A stretch of 52,133 bases of DNA. It comes from Deltaproteobacteria bacterium (GTDB lineage: Bacteria; Desulfobacterota; Syntrophorhabdia; Syntrophorhabdales; Syntrophorhabdaceae). Below, piece by piece: positions 24,500 to 32,838 of the stretch; within the stretch, counting starts at the first letter, position 1, and every line of letters begins with the position of its first letter. The notes below the pieces were generated by a model. That model was not told the DNA's origin. It was given only the letters and a program-made list of their open reading frames with translations, and made no database searches. The DNA is taken from positions 1 through 52,133 of the forward strand of contig JAKLET010000027.1 of NCBI GenBank assembly GCA_022711595.1, written 5' to 3'. A program made the position numbers and the translations under genes.

Positions 24500-25291
24500 A
24501 TGGGGAAAAGCGCAGACGTAAACAAATATCCCGACAACGGCCTAAAGGAAGAGATGAACGGGGAAAAAAACGGGGCGAAGAACGGATATGACAGGAACAA
24601 CCGTCCCTTGCTAAATCGTAGCAACCTTCGCGATATAATTATAGTTGTGTGCCTCATATCCGCGGTGCTTTACGACCTTGACTGGGTCAGGCTTGTCCTG
24701 TCCGGTCTGCTCATGATCTTCGGCTGTTTCTTCCATTACGTGACAAAAGGCGTGCTTATCCGCAACGTGGTCCTGTGCCAGGCCGGGACTTACAGTGTTG
24801 TCCGCCACCCCTATTATATGGCCAATTACCTGATAGACTCCAGTTTCTGTCTCCTTAGCGGGAACGTCTATCTCCTGCTCATTTATCCCTTTCTTTTTTA
24901 CTGGTCCTACGGGCCGACGATCAGAAAAGAGGAGAGCACCCTCGCGTCGCTCCATAACAGCGCATTTCTGCGCTACAGCCTTGATGTCCCCCAGATATTT
25001 CCCGATGCCTATTCCATCAGGAGCATGAAGGAGGTTGTCAGCGGATTTTCGACACAGAGGATCACCCGCAACGAGATATCGCGATTCATGCGTTTCTGGG
25101 CGACGGGGTTCTTTATCGTATTCATCCATACCGTGAAAAAGGGTCATCTGGAAAAGATATGGCCCCTCGACCCGGTGTTCTTTCATGACCATTACCGTGC
25201 CTTGCTTCTTCTGCTGATCGCCTTCGTGCTGTTTACCGCAAGCCTTTTTTTTCAGTGCAAAAAGGAACCATCCGCCGTTAAGTTCGAATAA
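24500..25291 (+). CDS. Isoprenylcysteine carboxyl methyltransferase-like membrane protein
   Basis: A 263-residue membrane protein with about four to five helices. The motif VVRHPYYMANYLI (about 100-112) followed by helices and then EESTLASLHNSAFLRYSLDVPQIFP matches the ICMT/PEMT pattern RHPxY...EExxL...Y...VPxxxP, which binds S-adenosylmethionine at the membrane. Bacterial members methylate lipids, small molecules or unknown targets. An N-terminal soluble stretch is rich in Asn, Gly and Lys. The ATG at 24500 is given, but the in-frame ATG at 24554 has a better ribosome site (AAGGA, 24545-24549) and may be the true start. It is divergent from serA and transcribed alone. The C-terminal third (helix pair about 195-255) is not typical of the family. 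Confidence 0.7.
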   Translation: MGKSADVNKYPDNGLKEEMNGEKNGAKNGYDRNNRPLLNRSNLRDIIIVVCLISAVLYDLDWVRLVLSGLLMIFGCFFHYVTKGVLIRNVVLCQAGTYSVVRHPYYMANYLIDSSFCLLSGNVYLLLIYPFLFYWSYGPTIRKEESTLASLHNSAFLRYSLDVPQIFPDAYSIRSMKEVVSGFSTQRITRNEISRFMRFWATGFFIVFIHTVKKGHLEKIWPLDPVFFHDHYRALLLLLIAFVLFTASLFFQCKKEPSAVKFE

Positions 25292-25379
25292 CCGTCTTTC
25301 CCCTCAGATCCCTTCGTCCGTTTCTTTCCTGTTCCCGGCATCATTTTTGATCTGGAATTGGAACAAGATCTTTTCATCC

Positions 25380-25407
25380 TTGACACCAAACATAAGTTTG
25401 GTATAAT
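25380..25407 (+). promoter_or_regulatory. Consensus promoter with embedded palindromic operator (dinB operon)
   Basis: TTGACA (25380-25385) and TATAAT (25402-25407), both perfect, 16 bp apart. The spacer is filled by a perfect inverted repeat ACCAAAC-ATAA-GTTTGGT (25385-25402). Its CAAAC-N4-GTTTG core resembles Gram-positive type LexA boxes (GAAC-N4-GTTC). Position and downstream dinB make it a candidate SOS operator. Confidence 0.75.
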
Positions 25408-25412
25408 AAGGC

Positions 25413-25667
25413 ATGGTGACAAAGGTAGGGGAAAGAATAAGGGTGGGGGCCGTGTTCCGGGAAGAGGGGGACAAGGTCGAACCCAGGTGGTTCAAGTGGA
25501 AGGGACGGAAATTGCCGGTGCAGAAGGTCACGTACCGGTGGTGCGAGAGGGACGGAAAAGACATGGTCCACCGTTTCGTCGTTACCGACGGGAGTGACCT
25601 CTACGAGCTTTCATACCGGCAGGGGCGGCTCATGTGGTTCCTCGAGGCAGTGGAGACCGATGGATAA
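25413..25667 (+). CDS. Small DinB-associated protein of unknown function
   Basis: An 84-residue basic protein with no cysteine pair, signal or membrane helix. The pattern PRWFKWKGRKLPVQKV...W...LYELSY...WFLEAV resembles small beta-rich proteins encoded beside DinB or ImuB-type polymerases (DUF6504-like); I am not certain of the family. The ATG lies only 5 bp past the -10, so the mRNA would start at or inside this codon. The GTG at 25443 has an AGGGGA ribosome site 10 nt upstream and would give a 74-residue protein starting just before the conserved-looking part. The stop overlaps the dinB start by 8 nt, so dinB translation is coupled to this gene. Confidence 0.7.
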   Translation: MVTKVGERIRVGAVFREEGDKVEPRWFKWKGRKLPVQKVTYRWCERDGKDMVHRFVVTDGSDLYELSYRQGRLMWFLEAVETDG

Positions 25668-26874
25668 GACCGTTCTCTACATTGACATGGATGCCTACTT
25701 CGCCTCTGTGGAGCAGGCATCGAGACCACATCTGAAAGGCAAGCCCATAGCGGTAGCGGGCAGCGGCAAGAGGACCGTCATCGTCGCCTCTTCATACGAA
25801 GCAAAGCGTTTCGGGATAAGAACAGGTATGACAAAAGGAGAGGCCCTTGCCATTCTCCCGTCCCTTGTCATCGTGGAGGGGAGGAACAGCAAATACGTTG
25901 ACACCTGCGCCCGCGTTCACGAGATCCTTCTCAGGTATACCCCGGATGTGGTGATCCATTCCATCGACGAATTTTACATGGACATCACCCGTTGTCTCGA
26001 CCTTTTTCCGTCTCCCGTCGCCGTAGCCCGCGAGATCAAGAAAGAGATCGCCCGGCGTTTTTCCATCACCTGTTCCGTGGGGGTGGGAACGACAAGGCTC
26101 ATCGCGAAGATGGCCGGCGAGAGCGGCAAGCCCGACGGCCTTGTGGCTGTGAAAAAAAAGGATGTTCCTGGATTTCTCGAGGACCTTCCCGTGGAGGACA
26201 TCCCAGGTATCGGCAGGAAGATGAAGCTGGCCCTCAATGTCCTCGGCATCACGACCTGCGGCGGACTTTCCAGGTACCCGGTTAGTGTTCTGCGAAGGAG
26301 GTTCGGTATATGGGGTGATTACCTGTCCCTTATCTCACGGGGCCTCGAACCTTTTCCAGCCGGCGGCGGCGGCGCCCCCCGTTCCATCGGCCACAGCATG
26401 ACATATGAGAAGAACATCGGCGATAAGGCGATGATCACGGCGAGGATCCTTGAGCTTGCCGAGATGGTGGCGGCGAGGTTGCGGCGTGAGAAAATGACCG
26501 CGAAGGGCATCTGCCTGATCTGGAGGTACCCCGATTTCACCACCTGCGCGAAACGTGTCACCATAAGGTTTTTCACACAGGACGGCAGGGTGATCTACGA
26601 TGCCGCGGCAGGGCTCATGGATTCCGTGAGGCTCAAAGATGCCGTCAGGCTCCTCGGTGTCACCGTCTATAACCTGAGGCCTGTCTCGCCCGCGGCGCCG
26701 CTCATCGACGGGTTCGACAGGGCGCAGCGCCTGTGGGGGGCCATGGACCGCATCAACGATACCTTCGGAGAATATACCATCCACCGGGCCACGATCCTCA
26801 TGTGTGCGAAGCACCACTGGGTCATCTCGCCGGCGTTCAAGCCCCACAAGTCTTATCCCTATAGAAAAGAATGA
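25660..26874 (+). CDS. dinB: DNA polymerase IV (Y-family translesion polymerase)
   Basis: A 404-residue Y-family polymerase. The start MDKTVLYIDMDAYFASVEQ has the first metal Asp and the aromatic steric gate. YEAKRFGIRTGM follows, then the catalytic HSIDEFYMD with Asp-Glu. The helix-hairpin-helix region VEDIPGIGRKMKLALNVLGI and a little-finger domain complete it. It copies past damaged bases with low fidelity. The ATG at 25660 is chosen over the in-frame ATG at 25594 because the conserved N terminus starts here. It overlaps the small upstream gene by 8 nt. An embedded palindrome in the operon promoter suggests damage control. No clear clamp-binding QLxLF tail is seen at the C terminus. Confidence 0.95.
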   Translation: MDKTVLYIDMDAYFASVEQASRPHLKGKPIAVAGSGKRTVIVASSYEAKRFGIRTGMTKGEALAILPSLVIVEGRNSKYVDTCARVHEILLRYTPDVVIHSIDEFYMDITRCLDLFPSPVAVAREIKKEIARRFSITCSVGVGTTRLIAKMAGESGKPDGLVAVKKKDVPGFLEDLPVEDIPGIGRKMKLALNVLGITTCGGLSRYPVSVLRRRFGIWGDYLSLISRGLEPFPAGGGGAPRSIGHSMTYEKNIGDKAMITARILELAEMVAARLRREKMTAKGICLIWRYPDFTTCAKRVTIRFFTQDGRVIYDAAAGLMDSVRLKDAVRLLGVTVYNLRPVSPAAPLIDGFDRAQRLWGAMDRINDTFGEYTIHRATILMCAKHHWVISPAFKPHKSYPYRKE

Positions 26875-26953
26875 CCAACGTAGTTTTTATGGTTATGGAT
26901 ATTTTTTTAACCAAAGAAACTAAAGAAACCAAATTGATCATTGTTTTTTATTA

Positions 26954-26982
26954 TTGACTCTGCGGAGTTGCACGCATATATT
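26954..26982 (+). promoter_or_regulatory. Predicted sigma-70 promoter for the GT39-type gene
   Basis: TTGACT (26954-26959), 17-bp spacer, TATATT (26977-26982). The -10 ends 11 bp before the ATG, so the leader is only about 4-6 nt and has no ribosome site. Confidence 0.6.
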
Positions 26983-26993
26983 AGCCGTATCTT

Positions 26994-28751
26994 ATGGACA
27001 TTGATACGGGTTTGAAGCCATATCGGCCGTGGTCTTCCCGGGATTATGCCGCGCTTGCCGTTCTTGTAGCCCTGGCTGCCCTCCTTTTTTGCACGGGGCT
27101 GTCGCTCAGGTCGCTGTGGGGGTCGGAGGGGCGGTGGGCTGTCATTGCCAGGGAGATGATGCGGGGGGGCAACTATTTTTTGCCCACCATCAACGGGAGC
27201 GTTTATTTTGACAAACCGCTCCTCAGCTACTGGGCCATTGTCCCTTTTTCTCTTTTTTCGGGGGTGACGGAGGTTTCTGCGCGCCTCCCCGGCGCCCTGG
27301 CAGGCATCGGGACGGTGGCGCTCGTTTTCACCATGGGCAGGGGACTCTTCGGATATGTCCCCGGTTTTATTGCAGGACTTCTGCTCATGACAACGGTGAT
27401 GTTCGGCTTCTGGTCAAGAACTGCCTCGGCGGAGATCCTCAACCTTGTTGCCATCTGGTCCATGCTGTGGGTGCTGCCGAAAGGTGATGAAAAAAGGTCC
27501 TTTGCGCGCTATCTTCTTTTTTACCTTATCGGGGCCGCGGCCTCCTTCTGCAAGGGTCCGCTTGCACTTGCCGTAGCATTGGCCGCGGTCTTCGCGCTGA
27601 GCTGTGCCGATCTCTTCCTTGACGCAAGGCAGGCCGGAGTTCGCGGGATAAGGGGAAGGGTGGTCCACCGCTTTCAATGGATACTTTCTTTAAAGGGCAT
27701 ACTTGCCGCCCTGTGCGGTCTCACCCTTTTCGCTGTCCTTCTATTTCTGCCGGTTATCGTGACGGGTTCGTGGGATGCCGTACTGCTCATGTGGCGGGAG
27801 AACGTACTCAGGTTTGTCAGGCCCTTCGACCACGTCGAACCTTTTTACGTTTATTTCAAACACCTGCCGGTATTTTTGCTCCCCTGGACGTTTATCGCGG
27901 CTGCGTCGCTTGCATACATGAGCACCTGGGAGGAGGACTGGAGAAGGAGATGGCTTGCCGTCGTTGCCTTCGCCATCTTTATGTTCTTCACTATTTCAGG
28001 CTCGAGGAGGAGTTACTACATCCTGCCCGTTGTCCCTGCCTTTGCCCTGATCATGGGACGCTGCCTTGCCGGGTTTTTTTCATCACCGGAAGGAAAGTTT
28101 TCCGTTGCTATAAAAACCACCCTCATTGTCACGGCATTTTTACCGGTGTTTGCAGGATTGGCCATGATCGTCGGGTACTTCAAGCTGCCTGAATACCGCC
28201 ATTTGTCCCTTGTCTTTCTTGGTCCTGCTGTGACGATTGCCGGGGCGGCAGCGTTGTTTTTCATTTTTCGAAAGCGGTACGGCAGCGGATTCGTCACGGT
28301 TGCCTTTTTGATGACCGGGATCCTCCTGTGGGTGTTTACTGCTGGAGCGTCACTGGCGGAGAAAAAGCGGACCCTTAAGCCTTTCGCGCAGGAGGCAAGA
28401 GGTCTTCTGCTGAATGTGGACAACAGAGCGGTTGCCATGTACGGGGTGGGAAATTCATCGTTTCTGTTCTATCTCGACCCTCCCGCGCCCATCAGGGCCT
28501 TTAAAGGCCTGAAGGAGGTTTGCACTTTTATCGCCGCGACACCGGGAGGATATCTGGTCACCGAAGCAGCATTTTCGGAAAGCGTGGAAAAGACATGCAG
28601 GTCATCTTCATTGGCCAGGGTTCTTGTTCAAATATCTGAAGCGGAAAAAAAGGACGAGAATGATCTTGTCATTTTTCGGGTAGGCAACAGGGACAAAGAG
28701 CGACCCGGCGAGGATGACAAAGCAGTGGAAGATTGGGACAGGGAGGCCTGA
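26994..28751 (+). CDS. GT39/ArnT-like membrane glycosyltransferase
   Basis: A 585-residue polytopic protein with about 11-12 helices. After the first helix the periplasmic loop reads SLWGSEGRWAVIAREMMRGG, followed by FDKPLLSYW, the ArnT/PMT pattern in which an acidic residue in the first loop is catalytic. Here that pair is S-E rather than D-E. Such proteins move a sugar from a polyprenyl-phosphate carrier to lipid A, protein or another acceptor on the outer face. A soluble C-terminal part follows the last helix, ending in a charged tail (about 560-585). It is a single-gene unit with a close promoter. The acceptor and sugar are unknown. Confidence 0.85.
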   Translation: MDIDTGLKPYRPWSSRDYAALAVLVALAALLFCTGLSLRSLWGSEGRWAVIAREMMRGGNYFLPTINGSVYFDKPLLSYWAIVPFSLFSGVTEVSARLPGALAGIGTVALVFTMGRGLFGYVPGFIAGLLLMTTVMFGFWSRTASAEILNLVAIWSMLWVLPKGDEKRSFARYLLFYLIGAAASFCKGPLALAVALAAVFALSCADLFLDARQAGVRGIRGRVVHRFQWILSLKGILAALCGLTLFAVLLFLPVIVTGSWDAVLLMWRENVLRFVRPFDHVEPFYVYFKHLPVFLLPWTFIAAASLAYMSTWEEDWRRRWLAVVAFAIFMFFTISGSRRSYYILPVVPAFALIMGRCLAGFFSSPEGKFSVAIKTTLIVTAFLPVFAGLAMIVGYFKLPEYRHLSLVFLGPAVTIAGAAALFFIFRKRYGSGFVTVAFLMTGILLWVFTAGASLAEKKRTLKPFAQEARGLLLNVDNRAVAMYGVGNSSFLFYLDPPAPIRAFKGLKEVCTFIAATPGGYLVTEAAFSESVEKTCRSSSLARVLVQISEAEKKDENDLVIFRVGNRDKERPGEDDKAVEDWDREA

Positions 28752-28841
28752 AACCCTCTCCCAAAGCGCGTAAACCGTAAAGTTTTGCTTGACTTAGAAC
28801 GCTAAATGTATTAATTTAGACAAATTTTTTTAAGGGTGAAA

Positions 28842-29294
28842 ATGGTTATGAAGACATATTTTCCAAAAGAAGGTGAAGTTTCGAACGATTGGTATGTGAT
28901 GAATGCCGATGGTGCCGTTCTCGGAAGGCTTGCCGCAAAAGTGGCAACGATCCTGCGGGGCAAAACGAAACCGGTATTTACACCTCACGCAGACACAGGG
29001 GACTTTGTCATTGTTGTCAATGCTGAAAAAGTTAAGCTCACAGGCGCAAAGCTGGTTCAGAAGACCTATCAGAAACACAGCAATTATCCCGGCGGATTGA
29101 GAGTAACGAACGCAAGGACGATGCTTGAAAAGAAGCCGGAAGAGGTCATATACCAGGCCGTCAAGGGTATGCTGCCGAAAAACAGCCTTGGCCGGAAGAT
29201 CTTCAAGAAATTGAAGGTCTACCGTGGGAACGAACATCCGCACAAGGCGCAGATGCCAAAGGAGATATCGCTGAAGGAGGTACAAGGTGCCTGA
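28842..29294 (+). CDS. rplM: 50S ribosomal protein L13
   Basis: A 150-residue L13. Family marks are [25 protein letters not shown] near the N terminus, [24 protein letters not shown] and the end AVKGMLPKN...[14 protein letters not shown]. It binds 23S rRNA early in large-subunit assembly. The ATG at 28842 is chosen over GTG at 28836 and ATG at 28848 because AAGGG (28832-28836) lies 5 nt away. A TTGACT at 28789-28794 may be the -35 of its promoter; the -10 is weak. It overlaps rpsI by 8 nt, the usual L13-S9 pairing. Confidence 0.96.
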   Translation: MVMKTYFPKEGEVSNDWYVMNADGAVLGRLAAKVATILRGKTKPVFTPHADTGDFVIVVNAEKVKLTGAKLVQKTYQKHSNYPGGLRVTNARTMLEKKPEEVIYQAVKGMLPKNSLGRKIFKKLKVYRGNEHPHKAQMPKEISLKEVQGA

Positions 29295-29679
29295 AAAACG
29301 GTACTACGCAACTGGTAAAAGAAAGACCGCCGTCGCGCGGGTATGGATCAAACAGGGTGTCGGTGAATTTATCATCAACGGCAGGCCTTTCGAAGATTAT
29401 TTCCCCGTTGAAGAGCTGCGGTTGACAGTCAGCAAGCCTTTTGTGCTGACGGGAAACGTAGGCAAATTTGACGTCGTCGCGAACATATACGGCGGCGGGA
29501 TACCAGCCCAGGCTTGGGCGCTCGGCCATGGCATCGCCAAGGCCCTTCTTGAAGTGAACGCCGGTCTCAGGGTCGCACTGAAGAAACAGGGCCTTATCAC
29601 GAGGGACCCGAGGTCTAAGGAGCGGAAGAAATACGGCAAGAAAGGCGCAAGGGCCAGCTTCCAGTTCTCTAAGAGATAA
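29287..29679 (+). CDS. rpsI: 30S ribosomal protein S9
   Basis: A 130-residue S9 with the start [15 protein letters not shown], the [19 protein letters not shown] centre and the basic tail ending FSKR, whose last Arg reaches the P-site tRNA. The start codon is GTG (29287-29289), inside the last codons of rplM, with GAAGGAGG upstream, so translation is coupled. argC follows 5 bp after its stop. Confidence 0.97.
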   Translation: MPEKRYYATGKRKTAVARVWIKQGVGEFIINGRPFEDYFPVEELRLTVSKPFVLTGNVGKFDVVANIYGGGIPAQAWALGHGIAKALLEVNAGLRVALKKQGLITRDPRSKERKKYGKKGARASFQFSKR

Positions 29680-29684
29680 TCCGC

Positions 29685-30707
29685 ATGTTGAATATCGGAA
29701 TCGTAGGAGCAACGGGCTATACAGGCGCGGTCTTGATGTCCTTGCTCCTTACCCATCCCGATGCAAAGATAACCCTTATCACATCAAATACTTACAAAGG
29801 CAAAAAGATATCGGACATCTTTCCTTTTTTAAGGGGGTGTTTTGAAGAGGTCCTGCAGCCTACGGACAAGGACCACCGCGGGTCATGCGATGTCTTTTTT
29901 CTCTGCCTTCCCCACGGTACATCCATGGAGAAGGCGCGGGAGCTTTTCGATGGGAAGGCCCTCATTGTTGACCTGAGCGCGGATTTTCGCTTCGAGGATG
30001 TCTCCCTGTATGAAAGCGCCTATGTTCCGCACACAGCAAAAGAGCTCATACCCGGGGCTGTCTTCGGGATGCCGGAGCTTTACCGGGAAAAGATCGCAGG
30101 AGCAAGGCTCATAGGTAATCCCGGGTGCTATCCAACGTCGGCCATCCTTGCCCTTTATCCCCTTGTCAGAAACGGGATGCTTGAAGGTGACATATTCATA
30201 GATTCGAAATCCGGAGTGAGCGGCGCAGGCCGGGAAGCAAAGGTAGGCAGTCTCTTTTGCGAGGTTTCTGAAGGTTTCCGGGCATATAACGTCGGGATCC
30301 ACCGTCATGAACCGGAGATACAAAAAGAGGTGGCCAAATATGCGCCTCTCAGGATCTCCTTCGTCCCCCATCTCGTTCCCATGTCGAGAGGTATTTTGAC
30401 AACGGTTTACGGCAGACTTGCAAAACAGGTTAAGACTTCCGATGTACTTGGCCTTTATCGTGAAACGTACAGGAATGATCATTTTGTGCGTATCATGGAT
30501 GAGAACAATTATCCAGATACCCGCTTCGTCCGTTTTTCAAATTACTGTGATATCGGTCTCAAGGTCCTTGAAGACGGCAGGGTCATCATCATCTCCGCAA
30601 TTGACAATCTCGTAAAAGGCGCCTCCGGTCAGGCAGTGCAGAACATGAACACGGCCCTGGGTCTCCCCGAAGATGCCGGTCTTTCGATCATACCTCAATA
30701 TCCATAA
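29685..30707 (+). CDS. argC: N-acetyl-gamma-glutamyl-phosphate reductase
   Basis: A 340-residue reductase. The N-terminal NADP motif is GIVGATGYTGAVL (about 4-16). The catalytic cysteine is in GNPGCYPTSA (about 146-155), and the active-site His lies in the VGIHRHEPE segment. It reduces N-acetylglutamyl phosphate to the semialdehyde, the third step of arginine synthesis. It begins 5 bp after rpsI and is probably co-transcribed with rplM-rpsI, an arrangement that would tie arginine synthesis to ribosome production. The ribosome site (AAGAGA) is weak. A degenerate inverted repeat follows the stop codon. Confidence 0.95.
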   Translation: MLNIGIVGATGYTGAVLMSLLLTHPDAKITLITSNTYKGKKISDIFPFLRGCFEEVLQPTDKDHRGSCDVFFLCLPHGTSMEKARELFDGKALIVDLSADFRFEDVSLYESAYVPHTAKELIPGAVFGMPELYREKIAGARLIGNPGCYPTSAILALYPLVRNGMLEGDIFIDSKSGVSGAGREAKVGSLFCEVSEGFRAYNVGIHRHEPEIQKEVAKYAPLRISFVPHLVPMSRGILTTVYGRLAKQVKTSDVLGLYRETYRNDHFVRIMDENNYPDTRFVRFSNYCDIGLKVLEDGRVIIISAIDNLVKGASGQAVQNMNTALGLPEDAGLSIIPQYP

Positions 30708-30711
30708 AAAC

Positions 30712-30808
30712 CGTTCCAGAGTTCGAGGGTTTAAAAAGTTTATATGGCGATACGGAAGGCTAATTCCTTCTCTTTAAACGGTCCACAAACACCCGAACCC
30801 TCAAACTG
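30712..30808. repeat. Degenerate GTTCGAGGGTTT inverted repeat between convergent genes
   Basis: CCAGAGTTCGAGGGTTT (30716-30732) is imperfectly inverted at 30787-30808 (AAACACCCGAACCCTCAAAC). An inner GAAGG-N6-CCTTC hairpin lies between. It probably ends transcription of argC and of the opposing flippase-like gene and belongs to the same word family as the repeats at 22.7 and 50.4 kb. Confidence 0.6.
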
Positions 30809-30817
30809 CCTTTTCTG

Positions 30818-31798
30818 TCACCCATCTTCCTGCTCTTCAAGTTTCTGAATATCCTTTATATGCAGATGTTCCTTGAGGATGAATATGAATCCAAGGACGT
30901 TGTAGGGTATGTACCACGATGCGTGGAAGAAGAGGGAAACGGCGAAGGCCTCGTATTTGGGTATGCCGAAGATGGCGAGGAGATATACGAGGAGGAACTG
31001 GTACACGCCGATGTACCCGGGAGAGGAGGGTACAACGAGCCCCATGTTCAGGAGGGCGCAAACGAAGGGGGCGTAAGCGAACGGCAGCGTCACCCCGACG
31101 GTTCGAAGCGAAAAATAGAGGGCGCAGCTCATTGAAAGCCAGCTTGCCAGGGAAAAGGACATGAAAAAAACGAGCTTCCCTGGTGTGCCTATGCGGACAA
31201 GATTCGCCTGTATCTCGATGATCCTGTGGGCGAGCTTGTCCAGGAAGGGTCGGTGAAACCCTTCGAGAAACAACGAGATCCTGGCGGCGATCCTCTCCCT
31301 GCTCACGGCAAAGAGCAGGGCTACGCAGACGATGAGGATGGCGACAAGGACATACAGCGCTTTTGAGACCGATGGAGGGAGGGTCTCCTTTGGAAAGAAT
31401 ATAAAGACCATTACAAGGAGCCCTACGAGGTCAAAGACCCTGTCGATGAACACCGTTGAAACGGCGTAGGTGAAGGGGATGTCCTTACGCCGCGAGAGGG
31501 CATATCCCCGCGCAACTTCCCCGATACGGGCAGGCAGGACATTGTTGATGAAGAGGCCTATCAGCAGCGATATAAATGCATCCCTGAGCGTTATATTGTT
31601 GCCGACCACCTTCGACCATCGGTAGGAACAGATGGTGAGGCAGAGCAATATGAAGCAGACGGGCAGGAATGCGAAGCGAAGGTCGGCATTTCCTATGGTT
31701 TCGGCGAGCTGCCGGTACTCAATCCCCCGAAGAGAGAAATAGAGAAGGACGATGCTGATGATGAAGCCGATTATGGTGATGAGCCTGTGTTTTTTCAT
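30818..31798 (-). CDS. Flippase-like / lysylphosphatidylglycerol synthase TM-domain (UPF0104) membrane protein
   Basis: A 326-residue polytopic protein with about eight helices and no soluble catalytic domain. It has the family segment INNVLPARIGEVARGYALSRR (about 84-104), then VSTVFIDRVFDLVGLL and the late GLVVPSSPGYIGVYQ. It corresponds to the membrane half of MprF and to YbhN/AglD proteins, some of which help lipid flipping or hopanoid/glycolipid handling. An upstream ATG at 32053 would add an antisense-like extension overlapping the EamA gene, so the ATG at 31798 is chosen; it overlaps the EamA stop in an ATGA. The two are translationally coupled. The substrate is unknown. Confidence 0.85.
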   Translation of the reverse strand: MKKHRLITIIGFIISIVLLYFSLRGIEYRQLAETIGNADLRFAFLPVCFILLCLTICSYRWSKVVGNNITLRDAFISLLIGLFINNVLPARIGEVARGYALSRRKDIPFTYAVSTVFIDRVFDLVGLLVMVFIFFPKETLPPSVSKALYVLVAILIVCVALLFAVSRERIAARISLFLEGFHRPFLDKLAHRIIEIQANLVRIGTPGKLVFFMSFSLASWLSMSCALYFSLRTVGVTLPFAYAPFVCALLNMGLVVPSSPGYIGVYQFLLVYLLAIFGIPKYEAFAVSLFFHASWYIPYNVLGFIFILKEHLHIKDIQKLEEQEDG

Positions 31799-32676
31799 TT
31801 CCTGTAATTGGTTACGTATATGCCGATGCTTACCATCAAAAGCCCTGCCATCAAACCGTACGTGAGCTCTTCCCGCTGGAACAGAAAACCGAAGGCAACG
31901 CCGAACACGGGCGTGAGAAAGGTGAAGACGGAAAGCTTTGCCACCGGGTAATCGTGGACAAGTTTGAACCAGATCAGATACGACGCAAAGGCAATGATGA
32001 CCGCCTGAAAGAGGAAGGACCAGAGCACCATCTGCCCCGGATCGTGTATCCACCGATCCTCGATGAAAAAAGCACAGAGAAAGAGAACGGGGACGGAAAA
32101 GACAAGCTGATACAGGAATGTGTTGATGGGGTGCATTTTTTCAGCAAGGTATTTTTTAATGTAAAGCGTAGTGGCGCCCCAGAAGAAGGCCGCAAGTATC
32201 TCCAGGATGTCACCTGCAAGCATGAGGCTCGTGTACTTCGACGGTTTACCGTAGAAGACGCTGACGAGACCGGCGAATGCCAGGATAAGGCCGGCCCACT
32301 TGAGGGGGCTCAGTTTTTCACCGAGGAAAATATGGGCGCCTGCGGCCACGATGAAAGGCGAAAGATATATGAGGATCACGGCCCGGGCGGAGTCGGTGAA
32401 GAGCATCCCCAGGTAGAGACAGGCGAATTCCAGTCCGAAGAGGACCCCCACCACGATCCCGTGGATCAGGAGCGTTCCCCGATGGTAGAGCGGTTGCTTT
32501 ATGGCCACGCAGTAGGCAATGCCAAGCGCAGAGGCCACGACGGAGCGCAGAAGGGACGTGAAGATCGGGGAAAGGCCTGTGTTCGTTATCTTGATCGCGG
32601 AATAGTTGATCCCCCAGAGAGCGGCAAGGATAAGGATCGTGACAAAGCCCCGTGTGTCGATGTGGTCCGTTTTCAT
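31795..32676 (-). CDS. EamA/DMT family transporter
   Basis: A 293-residue protein with ten predicted helices in two EamA halves (about 10-140 and 155-290). It has the characteristic first-half sequence ALWGINYSAIKI and FTSLLRSVVAS, and second-half AAFFWGATTLYIKKYL and TPVFGVAFGFLFQREEL. Drug/metabolite transporters export amino acids, nucleotides or other small solutes; the substrate cannot be inferred. The promoter is at 32693-32720. No Shine-Dalgarno precedes the ATG and the predicted leader is only about 10 nt. It heads a two-gene operon with the flippase-like protein. Confidence 0.9.
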   Translation of the reverse strand: MKTDHIDTRGFVTILILAALWGINYSAIKITNTGLSPIFTSLLRSVVASALGIAYCVAIKQPLYHRGTLLIHGIVVGVLFGLEFACLYLGMLFTDSARAVILIYLSPFIVAAGAHIFLGEKLSPLKWAGLILAFAGLVSVFYGKPSKYTSLMLAGDILEILAAFFWGATTLYIKKYLAEKMHPINTFLYQLVFSVPVLFLCAFFIEDRWIHDPGQMVLWSFLFQAVIIAFASYLIWFKLVHDYPVAKLSVFTFLTPVFGVAFGFLFQREELTYGLMAGLLMVSIGIYVTNYRK

Positions 32677-32692
32677 TGAGAGTGTGAGTCAT

Positions 32693-32720
32693 GTTATAAA
32701 CTTACACAGCTGCATGTCAA
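32693..32720 (-). promoter_or_regulatory. Predicted promoter of the EamA/flippase-like operon
   Basis: Minus-strand TTGACA (32715-32720), 16-bp spacer, TATAAC (32693-32698). It lies 16 bp from the ATG. Confidence 0.6.
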
Positions 32721-32775
32721 GGAAATTAAGCCTAAAATCCTCATGTTCCGGATGGCGGGCAGTCCGGCTTTTCCC

Positions 32776-32805
32776 TTGACAATACGGCAATATTTTTGTT
32801 CTATT
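32776..32805 (+). promoter_or_regulatory. Predicted promoter of fabH
   Basis: TTGACA (32776-32781), 18-bp spacer with a TG extension, TCTATT (32100-series: 32800-32805). A GGAG ribosome site precedes the ATG at 32839. Confidence 0.4.
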
Positions 32806-32838
32806 AAACAACTGACTTTAAGACAAAACGGAGCGTCC

